A stretch of 64,000 nucleotides of DNA from Mucilaginibacter hurinus (GTDB lineage Bacteria; Bacteroidota; Bacteroidia; Sphingobacteriales; Sphingobacteriaceae). The stretch is taken from NCBI RefSeq assembly GCF_003324525.1, contig NZ_QGDC01000001.1, positions 620,001 to 684,000 of the forward strand. The letters run 5' to 3'. The notes under the pieces are model-generated. The model made no database searches. It saw nothing but the letters and a program-made list of their open reading frames with translations, and had not been told where the DNA came from. The position numbers and the translations under genes were made by a program. Position 1 is the first letter of the stretch, and each line of letters opens with the position of its first letter. Below, in pieces: positions 50,701 through 60,290 of this stretch.

Positions 50701-53700
50701 ATGCCGAATATCTTGATCACAAATCTCACCACCATGATGCCTCCTGTCAATAAGGGGCAGTATACCGCTAATCGCGAAGTTCATTTGGAAACCTTGAGTG
50801 CCAACGAATTCGAGGAATTCACCTATTGGTTGTATAAAACCGAGATCGCTGACGGCACATGGAACGGAATGTATGATACCATCCACCTGATTCAGGCGTC
50901 ATCAGACATGGCACGGGATTGTGCCTTATATAAAAATAATAAGCTGGCCGGTGTAATCCAGTGTAAACATAGCACCAATCCAACCAACGCTTTAAGCGAA
51001 AGTGTTTTTGCTAAAGAGATCATCAAATTCGGATTGTATGCCATAGTATTTAAGACAGAACTACCTATCAGCCAGGACCTGCCTTACTACATCGTCACGA
51101 ATACCGGTTTTAAGGAAGATTGCGAAAAATTGATAGACGATTTTCGAAACCAGATCGACACGTATGCAAATCTGGAAAAATACAGTAATTCAGCGATCAG
51201 CACTTATAAATCTCTTAAGGGACTAAATTTTAAAACCATCGAAAATGAGCTAAGGGATAACCTTAAAAAACTATCTCTGAAGAAGGTTGATCACCATGAG
51301 TTAAAAAAGACCCTTCTTAAACCCTACCAAGAAGCTACCATACTCAATTATTTTCATGCGATGCCGGTCGTGAGTAAGGCATTGATCGCTCCAATTGAAG
51401 CGAAGTTGGATGATGTCTTACAAAAAGTTCAGGTAATGGTCTCACCTCCACCACCTGAAAGACCATCTCAGATCATTTTTGAAGGCACTTATATACCGCG
51501 ATATGTTCACGCCGTCGAAAATGATTTTTTTGCTTACATGCTTGGTCAAAAGGATACCCTGGAAGATGAGCTGCTAAAGAACCGGCACTTAGCGCTTATT
51601 GGTTGGGGACAAACCGGAAAAAGTACCGCACTACGTCATCTCGCCGCTACGCTTTCGGATGGAGATCACGAAGATCATGTTTTCTTTATCCATCTTGATG
51701 ACTATACCGATAAGGACATCAAAGATCTTATCCCCCGTATCAATGAACGTCCGGTCGACAAATTGCTTGTTATTTTAGATGGATTAGATGAAGTACTTCA
51801 GCAACACTACAGTACAGCTGTTGCCAAGATCAAAGCATTCGTCCGGGAATACCCTTTGGTCCGGATGGTGGTAAGTTGCCGCGAAAATTTTTATGCGATC
51901 CATGCGGATCGAAGTGAGCTCAATACTTTGCCGCATTTCTTATCATTGCGCTTACAAGATCTTGATGAGGAAACGATCGATGATCACCTTAATTCATATG
52001 AAAATTTCGACCTAAGCAATTTCGTGAACAGGATAAAGGAGGAAGAACTTCAAGACTTGGTTAAGATTCCTTTTTATCTGATCCGTTTTGCATCAGAATT
52101 CCATCAAACGGGTAAACTGATCAAAGGGAAAAGCGCATTATTTAATGAACTATTTGACAAAAGCGCTATTGAGGCGGCTAAAAAGCAGCCCGGAAAAGAT
52201 ATAAGCGCAAAGGTTCCCATAATAAAGTCAGCCTTGGAACGCCTGGCCTTCGTAATGGAAGTTCAAGGTAAGAACTTCTTTACCCGTGATGACCTTGTCA
52301 AAATTTTGGATGGCCCCGCTGCAGAATTTGTGCAGGAAGCCGGCACGATCATCTATGGCAGTGCTGACGCCGAAGGACATTGGCGATTTATCCATCATCA
52401 TATGCAGGAATACCTTGCAGCAAAAGTTTTAGCGCGGCAAACACCCGATCTTGTCATGGGTATCATCACGCGGGATCCGGCTCATACCATATTACGGCCA
52501 AGTTGGGCACATACCATATCGTTCCTGATCGGTATTCTTGAGCAGGGAGATCATCTACGACAAGAAATCATCGATCTGCTGATCAACAATGAGCCTGGTT
52601 TACTCATGCAGTTTGAGCCCGAAAATATTTCGAAAGAGGTTCGGCATGCAATATTTAAAAAGCTAATGGACTCTGCAGGGTTACAGGATAAACGTTTACA
52701 CAGAAGCAAATTTGAACCCATAAAACTGGCTCGGTTCTCTCAAACAGAAGATAATATCCGGTATGCCATTGACTTGTTAAATTCTCCGAAGTCAGATGTA
52801 CAACTTTCAAATATCCTGGAGGTCGTAGCTTTTTATCGGCTGGAAACTTTTCCCACGTTAAAACCGGCTTTACGCAGAGCTGTCGAGCAACATTTAACTC
52901 ATGACGATGAATTTACGCGCTATTTGGCGATCAGAGCGCTCATACAATTATTCCGATTGAAAGATAACGAGTATCAGTTATTATTTGATCAATTCCAATC
53001 TTCATCGAACAGCTATATCAGGTATATATTATTTCATAGTATATGGCAACAGGGATATACAGAAAAATTTCTCGGCTATGCGTTAAGCCAGATCAGGCTT
53101 ATCATGAGTGAAGAAAAAAGAGAGTCAGGTCATTCAACCACGCATTCCAGCCGGCTTGGCAATGAGGCTTACGAGCTTTTGAATGTCATTAGGTCCGTAG
53201 CTACCGAAGCAGGTGTTATTGAAATGGTGAAACATTGGAGCAATAACCTTGGTCTATACAGTTACACGATCTCTTTCCGCGAGTACCGCACACAACTATT
53301 TAAACTTGCGAAGAAATTACAAAGCGTTTCGATATTCGGCCAGGTGACGGCAACAATTCTAACCAATATCCGGACTTTCGCAGGCGGTCATTCCTTTTCG
53401 GAGATCGCGGTATATCTACAATCGACGGGAAGAGCTTCTGAATTAGTGAGATCTATTTATCAGTCTGCTGCGCCAGCTGGTTGGGAACACTTTATATTGA
53501 TCTCACAGCTAATGGATCAGCAAGGATTTGAATTTTTAGAGCAAGAAGCGATAAATAAAAAAATGACCGAAGGACAAGCGCAAATGTTTCAACGGCAGAT
53601 CCCCGAAAAAGCGCCGGATTGGGAGGCCAAATGGAACGATGTGGTAACTACAAACTTTCAAATACCACCTCCGGTGATCATTGATCATAAAGCGGAACAT

Positions 53701-55074
53701 CAGCAGGAAACTGTCCGTAAAGCCAAAGCGCTTTTTGACAGGGCGGTATTTAAGCATGAAGTTCAATCATTATTTACGGCGGTCAGCAAAGACCCGATAA
53801 AATATGATGACCTTCACGTGCTGGATCCTAAGGACCGGATCAATTATCACGTGTTTTACTGGGTATTCAAGAACCTGGAGCGTAAGTTTGATTTCTTGGG
53901 TGAATATAATTTAGCCGGAGTGTTATCCGATATAGATACGATCCCTGAAATTCCATGGATGTCAAAAATTTATATATTCTTGAAGGAACAGCGGGATGTC
54001 AACCTTGATCAGGATCAGATTCAAATACTAAAGGAGTGGGTGGATGTTCAAATCGATAAACTGAACTTTAAGAACTCATATGGATTTATGAGCGACGAAG
54101 GCGGTGTAGAACCAGAACTCGATCCGATGATCATTACTTCTTTTCTTTTAAGGAGGTTCGAGTTTAAAGGATATGCCAAGGAAAAATATCTTGACCTGTT
54201 ATCAACACACAGATATAATGATCAGGAAACAGACATATTTGAATTTGTATTATCGGCGACAAAATTGAGTGATGTTACAGAACGGGTTTATGAGAACCTC
54301 GCGGAAGGTGGTCTAAAGTACCAGGTCTTGCAAAATCACATAGATCATCTGTTAGCTCATGATCTAAAAGATGGAGCTGACCTCTTAATTCCTTATTTGG
54401 CAAATAAAGAAACCTATGAGTGGCCCAATGTGCTTTCTGCTTTCCGAAAGCTTGGTGGCGATATGAAAAAGTTGCAGGGACTGCTGGACAAGTTGGACGG
54501 CTATGTGCAGACCACTTTGATCAACGCCCTTAAAGAGACTATACCAAATGATACCAGACAATGGTTGTCGGCGATGGTAAAGACCCCAATGGATCAAGAT
54601 CAAAAGTTACGCTATGCGAAGCAATTGATCTGGCTTCAGGACCGTGACGGTTTGCAGATCTACTATGACCATATCAGATCAGAAGGCCGTATACCGGATA
54701 GCTCAGCACCGGGGAACCCTTTATATGTTGTTCATCAACTATCGCTAATGGATCTTGCGCTCGAAATTTATCAGTTCGCTTATGAAGGAAGTTATATTTA
54801 CGACATCATGAGTGATCTGAAATCTATTGCGACACATATGTTAAGTTCACTTGCATTCAGCGGCAATAATTTTCAATCGTTCAAGTCAGCCTTCGAAACA
54901 TTTCTGGATGACAAAGCAGCGGAAGTCGCACCGGAACCTGAAAAAAGGCAAGAATTATTATATCAGGCAAAATATTGGTTTGAAGGTGCTGAACATCAAT
55001 ATTATTTAAGGGACGAAAAGCCCATCGGATCAGATGAAGCTATCGCAATGGCTAAAAAATTAAAGACAGATTAA
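50701..55074 (+). CDS. NACHT-type STAND ATPase with nuclease-like N terminus (Avs-like)
   Basis: A 1457-residue protein from ATG 50701 (a TTG lies two codons upstream). Residues about 25-150 resemble a PD-(D/E)XK/Mrr-like effector: LSANEFEEFTYWLYKTEI, then D-T-I-H and V-I-Q-C-K-H (about 86-91). The NACHT ATPase has Walker A GWGQTGKS (about 301-308) and Walker B LLVILDGLDEVL (about 354-365), with SCRENF as sensor 1. The last 900 residues are helical repeats, probably the sensor. Effector, STAND ATPase and repeat sensor in this order is the layout of Avs anti-phage proteins. It is a single gene with its own promoter-like GATATTTG at 50690, flanked by the tra terminator. Confidence 0.8.
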   Translation: MPNILITNLTTMMPPVNKGQYTANREVHLETLSANEFEEFTYWLYKTEIADGTWNGMYDTIHLIQASSDMARDCALYKNNKLAGVIQCKHSTNPTNALSESVFAKEIIKFGLYAIVFKTELPISQDLPYYIVTNTGFKEDCEKLIDDFRNQIDTYANLEKYSNSAISTYKSLKGLNFKTIENELRDNLKKLSLKKVDHHELKKTLLKPYQEATILNYFHAMPVVSKALIAPIEAKLDDVLQKVQVMVSPPPPERPSQIIFEGTYIPRYVHAVENDFFAYMLGQKDTLEDELLKNRHLALIGWGQTGKSTALRHLAATLSDGDHEDHVFFIHLDDYTDKDIKDLIPRINERPVDKLLVILDGLDEVLQQHYSTAVAKIKAFVREYPLVRMVVSCRENFYAIHADRSELNTLPHFLSLRLQDLDEETIDDHLNSYENFDLSNFVNRIKEEELQDLVKIPFYLIRFASEFHQTGKLIKGKSALFNELFDKSAIEAAKKQPGKDISAKVPIIKSALERLAFVMEVQGKNFFTRDDLVKILDGPAAEFVQEAGTIIYGSADAEGHWRFIHHHMQEYLAAKVLARQTPDLVMGIITRDPAHTILRPSWAHTISFLIGILEQGDHLRQEIIDLLINNEPGLLMQFEPENISKEVRHAIFKKLMDSAGLQDKRLHRSKFEPIKLARFSQTEDNIRYAIDLLNSPKSDVQLSNILEVVAFYRLETFPTLKPALRRAVEQHLTHDDEFTRYLAIRALIQLFRLKDNEYQLLFDQFQSSSNSYIRYILFHSIWQQGYTEKFLGYALSQIRLIMSEEKRESGHSTTHSSRLGNEAYELLNVIRSVATEAGVIEMVKHWSNNLGLYSYTISFREYRTQLFKLAKKLQSVSIFGQVTATILTNIRTFAGGHSFSEIAVYLQSTGRASELVRSIYQSAAPAGWEHFILISQLMDQQGFEFLEQEAINKKMTEGQAQMFQRQIPEKAPDWEAKWNDVVTTNFQIPPPVIIDHKAEHQQETVRKAKALFDRAVFKHEVQSLFTAVSKDPIKYDDLHVLDPKDRINYHVFYWVFKNLERKFDFLGEYNLAGVLSDIDTIPEIPWMSKIYIFLKEQRDVNLDQDQIQILKEWVDVQIDKLNFKNSYGFMSDEGGVEPELDPMIITSFLLRRFEFKGYAKEKYLDLLSTHRYNDQETDIFEFVLSATKLSDVTERVYENLAEGGLKYQVLQNHIDHLLAHDLKDGADLLIPYLANKETYEWPNVLSAFRKLGGDMKKLQGLLDKLDGYVQTTLINALKETIPNDTRQWLSAMVKTPMDQDQKLRYAKQLIWLQDRDGLQIYYDHIRSEGRIPDSSAPGNPLYVVHQLSLMDLALEIYQFAYEGSYIYDIMSDLKSIATHMLSSLAFSGNNFQSFKSAFETFLDDKAAEVAPEPEKRQELLYQAKYWFEGAEHQYYLRDEKPIGSDEAIAMAKKLKTD

Positions 55075-55085
55075 AGTATCCCCTG

Positions 55086-56096
55086 TTAATTATCAGGAAG
55101 TTTTTTTTGGTTGAGCTGCCGCACCTGTTTTAAATACCAATCATCGCTTGCTATTAGCAACCGGTTGATCCGTTGCATCGAATTGTTGTTAACTTTGATC
55201 ACCTGATGATCACCAACGACAGTATGTTTTATCATTTTGGAGTTCATTCCTTTTGAATAACTTTCATCTCTGACGAAGCCATTTATCGCAAAACAATGCC
55301 TGAAGGAGATTGGGAAATAATAGACAAAATCGCCCGTAAAATTACTGTTGTAGATAAGGCCGTCCAGCTTGATCCCGTGACCCGGATTATCGGAGGTGAT
55401 AAAATACGGCCCTTCCTGAGGTGCTGTAAATAGCTCCCATTGACAGTCGATCAACGCTATCCGGTATTTTTCATTTCGCTCGGAATCAGGTGACGAACGC
55501 ATGATCAAACCATAAAGCTGCATCTGTTTACCAAAATCTTTGTTATTTAGATTAGCGTTCTTTAAGGCTTGAACGGCAGCGATCCTGATATCTGTTGGTA
55601 ACCAAGCAAATGGGCCAACGGCACTGTTTTGCACTTCGTATATTTGAGCGATAGCCGTTTCGATCCAATCGACCTTGTTTTTTTCGATAACATCTTTTAA
55701 CCAATAGGGATTGCGCAACTTCATCTGGAGCAGGAAATCACATAGGCGCGCAGCATCATTCATGGGCAACTCATCACTATTGATTAATTTATCAGTGATC
55801 AACCGGTACTCATTTTCTAAATGATGCAAAACCTCTGATTCCACAAATAGCTGATCATATTCATCTAACTTAAATGTGGTGCCTGTAAATTCAGGTTTGA
55901 TCGAGTAAAAGTTTTCTTCGATGCATATCCGATTAGGATGATTCTTTTTGATCGGCTCCTGAAATCCACCCTGTACATTTTTGATGTCCAGGGTATAAAG
56001 GTGATCTCCATTCATAAAATTGCGCAGGTAACACCGAGGCACGTAATGGTGACGCTTGGGTTTTATTGCGGGGTCTTTTGGTTGTTCCTTGTTCAT
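55086..56096 (-). CDS. DUF4238 protein
   Basis: A 336-residue protein with the DUF4238 signature K-R-H-H-Y-V-P-R-C-Y-L-R-N-F (about 14-27) and the later block GPYFITSDNPGHGIKLDG with YYFPISFRHCFAING. The family is of unknown function, often on mobile elements near defence genes; the conserved His residues hint at a metal site. It converges on the NACHT gene, ending 11 bases from it. Confidence 0.85.
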   Translation of the reverse strand: MNKEQPKDPAIKPKRHHYVPRCYLRNFMNGDHLYTLDIKNVQGGFQEPIKKNHPNRICIEENFYSIKPEFTGTTFKLDEYDQLFVESEVLHHLENEYRLITDKLINSDELPMNDAARLCDFLLQMKLRNPYWLKDVIEKNKVDWIETAIAQIYEVQNSAVGPFAWLPTDIRIAAVQALKNANLNNKDFGKQMQLYGLIMRSSPDSERNEKYRIALIDCQWELFTAPQEGPYFITSDNPGHGIKLDGLIYNSNFTGDFVYYFPISFRHCFAINGFVRDESYSKGMNSKMIKHTVVGDHQVIKVNNNSMQRINRLLIASDDWYLKQVRQLNQKKLPDN

Positions 56097-56141
56097 CAGA
56101 TAATAAATTTAAGCAATTAAGCACAATACAACAGCTACACA

Positions 56142-56435
56142 CTATTTAAATAGCTGAAACTGTAAGTTCACTTCGCTATGTTTGAAGCGACAGGTATCGC
56201 TGCTGTAGAATCCGGCTAAGTGTTTGGTGTGCGGGCAATATCCATATCGGATGAGTTTGATCTTGCCTTCCCGGACAAGACGCGCAACATACCTGCAAAT
56301 GTTGGGACGTAATATACCTGTCTGAACCTCGACCATTCGCATCGTGGCTGGTATTCGAAAAAAGGCATCGTAGGTCCTGATAATTTCAGTACGGCGGTTA
56401 TGGTCCAGCGAAATACTTTGGTGATCTGTTTGCAT
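56142..56435 (-). CDS. Small winged-helix protein
   Basis: A 97-residue protein. Residues about 25-70 look like a winged helix (MRMVEVQTGILRPNICRYVA, then EGKIKLIRYGYCPHTKHLAG). The ending carries two Cys and several His/Phe. Similar short proteins are frequent accessory genes of Bacteroidetes elements and may regulate or package DNA. It lies 45 bases upstream of the DUF4238 gene in the same direction. Confidence 0.6.
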   Translation of the reverse strand: MQTDHQSISLDHNRRTEIIRTYDAFFRIPATMRMVEVQTGILRPNICRYVARLVREGKIKLIRYGYCPHTKHLAGFYSSDTCRFKHSEVNLQFQLFK

Positions 56436-56512
56436 AAAACTTTAATTTTTACGCAAATTGCCCTAAGCGATCTTCCTTATCATTCACAATGAAAGTAAGG
56501 AAGATAACGACA

Positions 56513-57973
56513 TTAAAGATCTTTGATCAAAGCTTCCAACTTGGGGTAATAAGATCTTGAAGCCCTTTTATGGGTATTACCCAAAGAGCGTTTGTCCATA
56601 TTTAAATTAGGAATGAGCTGATTTAAAAGGGTGGTCTTCTGATCTGCTGTAAGGCTTGAGTCAATGTTACCGCCGCGATCCAGTATATCGAACCAGGCTA
56701 CCACAGCACTTTTACTTCGTTCCCCCAATCGGTAAGTGCCCTCATTATTTAAAATTGGTGGTTCGACCCTTTTTAAGACATCAATAAAGATCGACGTCTT
56801 TGAAAGATCCAAAAACAAGCTTTTTTTACCGGTTAATTCTCGCACGGCTGCACGTGATGATGCGCCAAGGACTTCGCGCTTAGCCTTTAACCAAACTCGA
56901 AAAATGTCGGCTTTCCGGATACTTGAACCTTGAAAAGAACTCTTAAGATTGGCATTGCCAATGATCTCTACATAGTCTAAAAAGTCCGACTTATTAGCGG
57001 GGGTAAGTTCAAACTGCTCCTCTAAAAGTGACTTTAGATCGTCTGCGTTCGCAGCCTTAAAAGCATGTAGGAATTTAGTTTCCAGAACGATCTGGCGCAG
57101 GCGGAATTGTTCTTTTACATTTGCAGGCTCAGAGCTTTTGGAGAACTGATAATTATTCAGGTCATAAGAAAAAAAGCGATCCGGCCAATTATAGTAGCCA
57201 TGGGTCCGATCTACCAGATTTATCGGTATTGTCGTTTGTTCTGCTGGAGTACTGTCGTCCGTTGCCGGGAGCGCTATCTGATCTTTAGCTTCATAAAGTA
57301 TTTCATCCGCGTAGGCTTTTAGAATGATAAATCTTTTTTTAATAGCATTCAGTTCTGTTTCCGAGACTTTTTTTACAACGATCAATACCGTAATTTCAGT
57401 TTGAAGATCGGCCATAATTAGCTCGTTAAGTATCGCTGCACGCAGCTTAAGATCAATGATCTTATCCAGTTGCTTCATCAAACTTTTCGCTGCGGCTTGC
57501 GCATAATCTCGGTAGGTCGTTATGTCGGGATTGTCAATGACATATTGCTTGAAAACATCAAGCTGATCGGATAGCTGTTTTAAGTTGTTTGCTAACTTAG
57601 TTTCCGAGATCCTGTGACCGTAATATTTTTTATCCAGAGTGTTGGCAAGCGCTTTGTCAAAAAATTCTTCCGTAAGTCTTTTGGACTTGGTCTCCAGCGG
57701 AGTATCCGCAACAAAGGGAGCGGCGAACGGTTGGCTATGCCTTTCATTACTTTGCGTCCGGGGCAAACGCTCCGCGCTATCCTTTGCCCATTCTTTATCG
57801 GAGATATATTCCCGCAAAAATAAATGAGGCTTTGGACATAGGGGCGCCTGCAAATATTCAGCTTTGAGGATATTTTTAAAATGAGGATCTGCTTTGATCA
57901 CTTCCTTGAATGGAAATGCTGAAAAATTTAATTCATGTTCAAAATCGATCTCGATATTTTCAGCTAACTTCAT
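56513..57973 (-). CDS. Unknown 486-residue protein
   Basis: A mostly helical, unrecognised protein. Its N terminus includes FPFKEVIKADPHFKNILKAE, and the divergent neighbour has a similar ALVNDPHFRNLDAIKNE near its own start, so the two may share a short N-terminal module. The C terminus has a regular helical pattern with T-H-K-R-A-S-R-S-Y-Y-P-K. It starts 56 bases from the divergent gene, so they probably share a promoter region. Confidence 0.55.
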   Translation of the reverse strand: MKLAENIEIDFEHELNFSAFPFKEVIKADPHFKNILKAEYLQAPLCPKPHLFLREYISDKEWAKDSAERLPRTQSNERHSQPFAAPFVADTPLETKSKRLTEEFFDKALANTLDKKYYGHRISETKLANNLKQLSDQLDVFKQYVIDNPDITTYRDYAQAAAKSLMKQLDKIIDLKLRAAILNELIMADLQTEITVLIVVKKVSETELNAIKKRFIILKAYADEILYEAKDQIALPATDDSTPAEQTTIPINLVDRTHGYYNWPDRFFSYDLNNYQFSKSSEPANVKEQFRLRQIVLETKFLHAFKAANADDLKSLLEEQFELTPANKSDFLDYVEIIGNANLKSSFQGSSIRKADIFRVWLKAKREVLGASSRAAVRELTGKKSLFLDLSKTSIFIDVLKRVEPPILNNEGTYRLGERSKSAVVAWFDILDRGGNIDSSLTADQKTTLLNQLIPNLNMDKRSLGNTHKRASRSYYPKLEALIKDL

Positions 57974-58028
57974 TTAAAACTATTGATCAGGTTCACGGAA
58001 AGTTAAAAATAAAAAAATTACCTCTTGA

Positions 58029-59270
58029 ATGAATTATTTAGACGAATGGTATGATAGCCTGCAAGCGTTCAAATGGAAGAATGCCCTGGTCAATGATCCT
58101 CATTTTCGTAATCTTGATGCCATTAAAAATGAGGTCGGCAGCTTTTTTCCTGAGAAAGACCTGCAATCACCATTGCGTAAAAATCACGACAACTGGCTGT
58201 TACACATCCTTGCAGATAAGCAACCAAGCTCCATCTATTTACTCAATGAGGTAGCCGAGCTAATTAAATTTTACCGAAAACTTCCGAATGGAGAAGCGCT
58301 CCATATTTTTCAAAAGAACGGAAAGATCAACTACCGGAGTTTTAACGAAAAACTTTTTGAATTGCAGGTTAATTATCTGTTGCGGTCCGTTGGTTTGCAT
58401 CCTCAGATCGGCCAGTCTTATCTTTTGGATGGGAACGAAAAGGAGATCGATCTTTTACTCGAACATAACGGCCAAACCTATAATATTGAAGTGACCAAAT
58501 ACTATGATGCGTTTACGGAGGAGTTACTTGCTTTAAGTATGGATATTATTGGGACCCTTCATCAGACGACGATCAAAAGGACCTTAACCCTGGATGAAAT
58601 TTTTTCCGGCTATATCGCATTTAAAAAAAGGAAGGACGGGCTTATTAAACAAAACAAAGAATTGTTTCATAAGGGGGTCAAGGACTTTATACATGGTTAC
58701 CGTTCCGTAAAAGAAGATGACACGATCAGACATCCCGCAAAAAAAGAAACTGATGATCTTGTATTCCAGATAGAACCTGTTTTCAGTCAGAATTACGAAC
58801 GCACCTATGACCAGAAGCTGGACAGATACCCTGGATATATTAAATTTAAGATCGAAGCAGACCTTAAAACTAATCGTTATCATGCGAACGCCTACACTGC
58901 GGCCAGGACAAGTGTTGAGGATGGAAATAAACGTTTGATCGGCAAGATCAGGGAAAAGCTGAAGCAACATAGTAAATATCAAGATGGCTTACTGGTTATC
59001 GTGCTGGCTATAGAGCAGGTTTTCAGCAGCTTCTCCAACAACCGGGCGATCCCGATCAGGCAGAATGATGTTGACAAGCACGCTATACATGCAGAGATCC
59101 GCGGTAAGGCAGCAGTTGTTTTGTTGTTTAAAGAGCTTAAACCGGATGGTATTTCTTACCAGAAAATGATATTAGGTGATAAAGTCTTGTATAGTGGGAT
59201 ATTAGATCTGATATTAAAGATCTATCCGAATATCCGATATATAACGGACGAGAACACAGATCAGCACTAA
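58029..59270 (+). CDS. Unknown protein with PD-(D/E)XK-like motif
   Basis: A 413-residue protein. At about 115-165 is NYLLRSVGLHPQIGQSYLL, followed by K-E-I-D-L-L-L-E and YNIEVTKYY, an E...D...E-x-T-K pattern close to a nuclease core. The rest is helical/mixed and unrecognised. Divergent from the 486-residue gene with 56 bases between. A restriction-like or repair role is possible, but no named system was recognised. Confidence 0.6.
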   Translation: MNYLDEWYDSLQAFKWKNALVNDPHFRNLDAIKNEVGSFFPEKDLQSPLRKNHDNWLLHILADKQPSSIYLLNEVAELIKFYRKLPNGEALHIFQKNGKINYRSFNEKLFELQVNYLLRSVGLHPQIGQSYLLDGNEKEIDLLLEHNGQTYNIEVTKYYDAFTEELLALSMDIIGTLHQTTIKRTLTLDEIFSGYIAFKKRKDGLIKQNKELFHKGVKDFIHGYRSVKEDDTIRHPAKKETDDLVFQIEPVFSQNYERTYDQKLDRYPGYIKFKIEADLKTNRYHANAYTAARTSVEDGNKRLIGKIREKLKQHSKYQDGLLVIVLAIEQVFSSFSNNRAIPIRQNDVDKHAIHAEIRGKAAVVLLFKELKPDGISYQKMILGDKVLYSGILDLILKIYPNIRYITDENTDQH

Positions 59271-59279
59271 TTACACACA

Positions 59280-60245
59280 TCAATTGAACCGGTACATAAG
59301 CCCGACCGAACCCCATTGATGCGTATCCTTTTCGGCTTGTTTGGTATCGCTCGATTCAATCGTCACTCCTAAGTTGACGATCATCCGGCTGCCCGCATAG
59401 CTCAGTCCCATTTGATTGCACCATAAAACGGGTTCTTTGCTCGTGGTGATCTCTTCCGTGCCCGCCACCGGATGATCGCGAAATAAGCTGCCCTGGATCG
59501 TGGCATCAAACAATACCGCATGGACGGCAGGCTTGCTGTAAAAGAAAAATTCACGTTTATGCAGTAACGGTTGATCCTCGTTGAAACTTGCCGTACTTTG
59601 GGTACTTACCGAACGGTACAAGGGGTTGAAATTACCCAGGCGGATCAGCGTTCCGATGCCCGCCCCGGTGAAGCCAGTGCCTAACCGGGCATAACCGGAT
59701 AAACTCAGATCAGCCCAGCTTGTACGGGCCAGCAGTCTATTCCCTTCAGCATTCAAGTTCAGCTGAAAGTCGTTCTGAACCTGGTATGGCCAGGAGTTCA
59801 AACGGTAAAAGCCGAAAGTATCATGTATAAAATTTTGGATCACTTCGCCACCCGAGGCCGGTCCGACCACCGCCAGGCTGCCCGTCAGCTTTAAATTTAT
59901 TTCGTTTTTATACAGGCGGTTCTCGGAAACACTGACGTACAAATAACCGGCAATGGGCCTGTCAACATACCGCGCGTCAGGTAACGCGCCCGATCTTGCG
60001 TTGAATATCTTCTGACCCAACTCCAAACCGAAGATCACGTTCGCCAGGTTCTTGCTTTTGAAACGGGACGGATCTACAGCCTTATGGTAGTACAGGAAAA
60101 ATCCGTTGGTGTAATACCGGTCGGAACCCTGCCCCAGGAAAGAGTCATTTTCTGACATAAAGCCCGCTTCAGCGCTTCGGGTCTGCGCGAAACAGGCTCC
60201 ATACACGAAAAAGCACAGGATCAGTGATACAATAGATCTTTTCAC
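59280..60245 (-). CDS. LpxR-like outer-membrane protein (DUF2219)
   Basis: A 321-residue beta-barrel with signal peptide (MKRSIVSLILCFFVYGACFA). The motif SENDSF...RYYTNGFFLYYH near the N terminus and F-I-H-D-T-F-G-F-Y near the middle match the LpxR lipid A 3'-O-deacylase family, including the Asn-Asp, Thr and His active-site positions. The last residue is Asn after a Phe-ending strand (GLMYRFN). The gene is last of an envelope/redox unit. Its presence in ICE cargo suggests envelope modification of the recipient, which is inferred. Confidence 0.75.
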   Translation of the reverse strand: MKRSIVSLILCFFVYGACFAQTRSAEAGFMSENDSFLGQGSDRYYTNGFFLYYHKAVDPSRFKSKNLANVIFGLELGQKIFNARSGALPDARYVDRPIAGYLYVSVSENRLYKNEINLKLTGSLAVVGPASGGEVIQNFIHDTFGFYRLNSWPYQVQNDFQLNLNAEGNRLLARTSWADLSLSGYARLGTGFTGAGIGTLIRLGNFNPLYRSVSTQSTASFNEDQPLLHKREFFFYSKPAVHAVLFDATIQGSLFRDHPVAGTEEITTSKEPVLWCNQMGLSYAGSRMIVNLGVTIESSDTKQAEKDTHQWGSVGLMYRFN

Positions 60246-60290
60246 AGCAATATAAATTCACCTAAAGTACGCAAATTATGCGCTTTCAAA

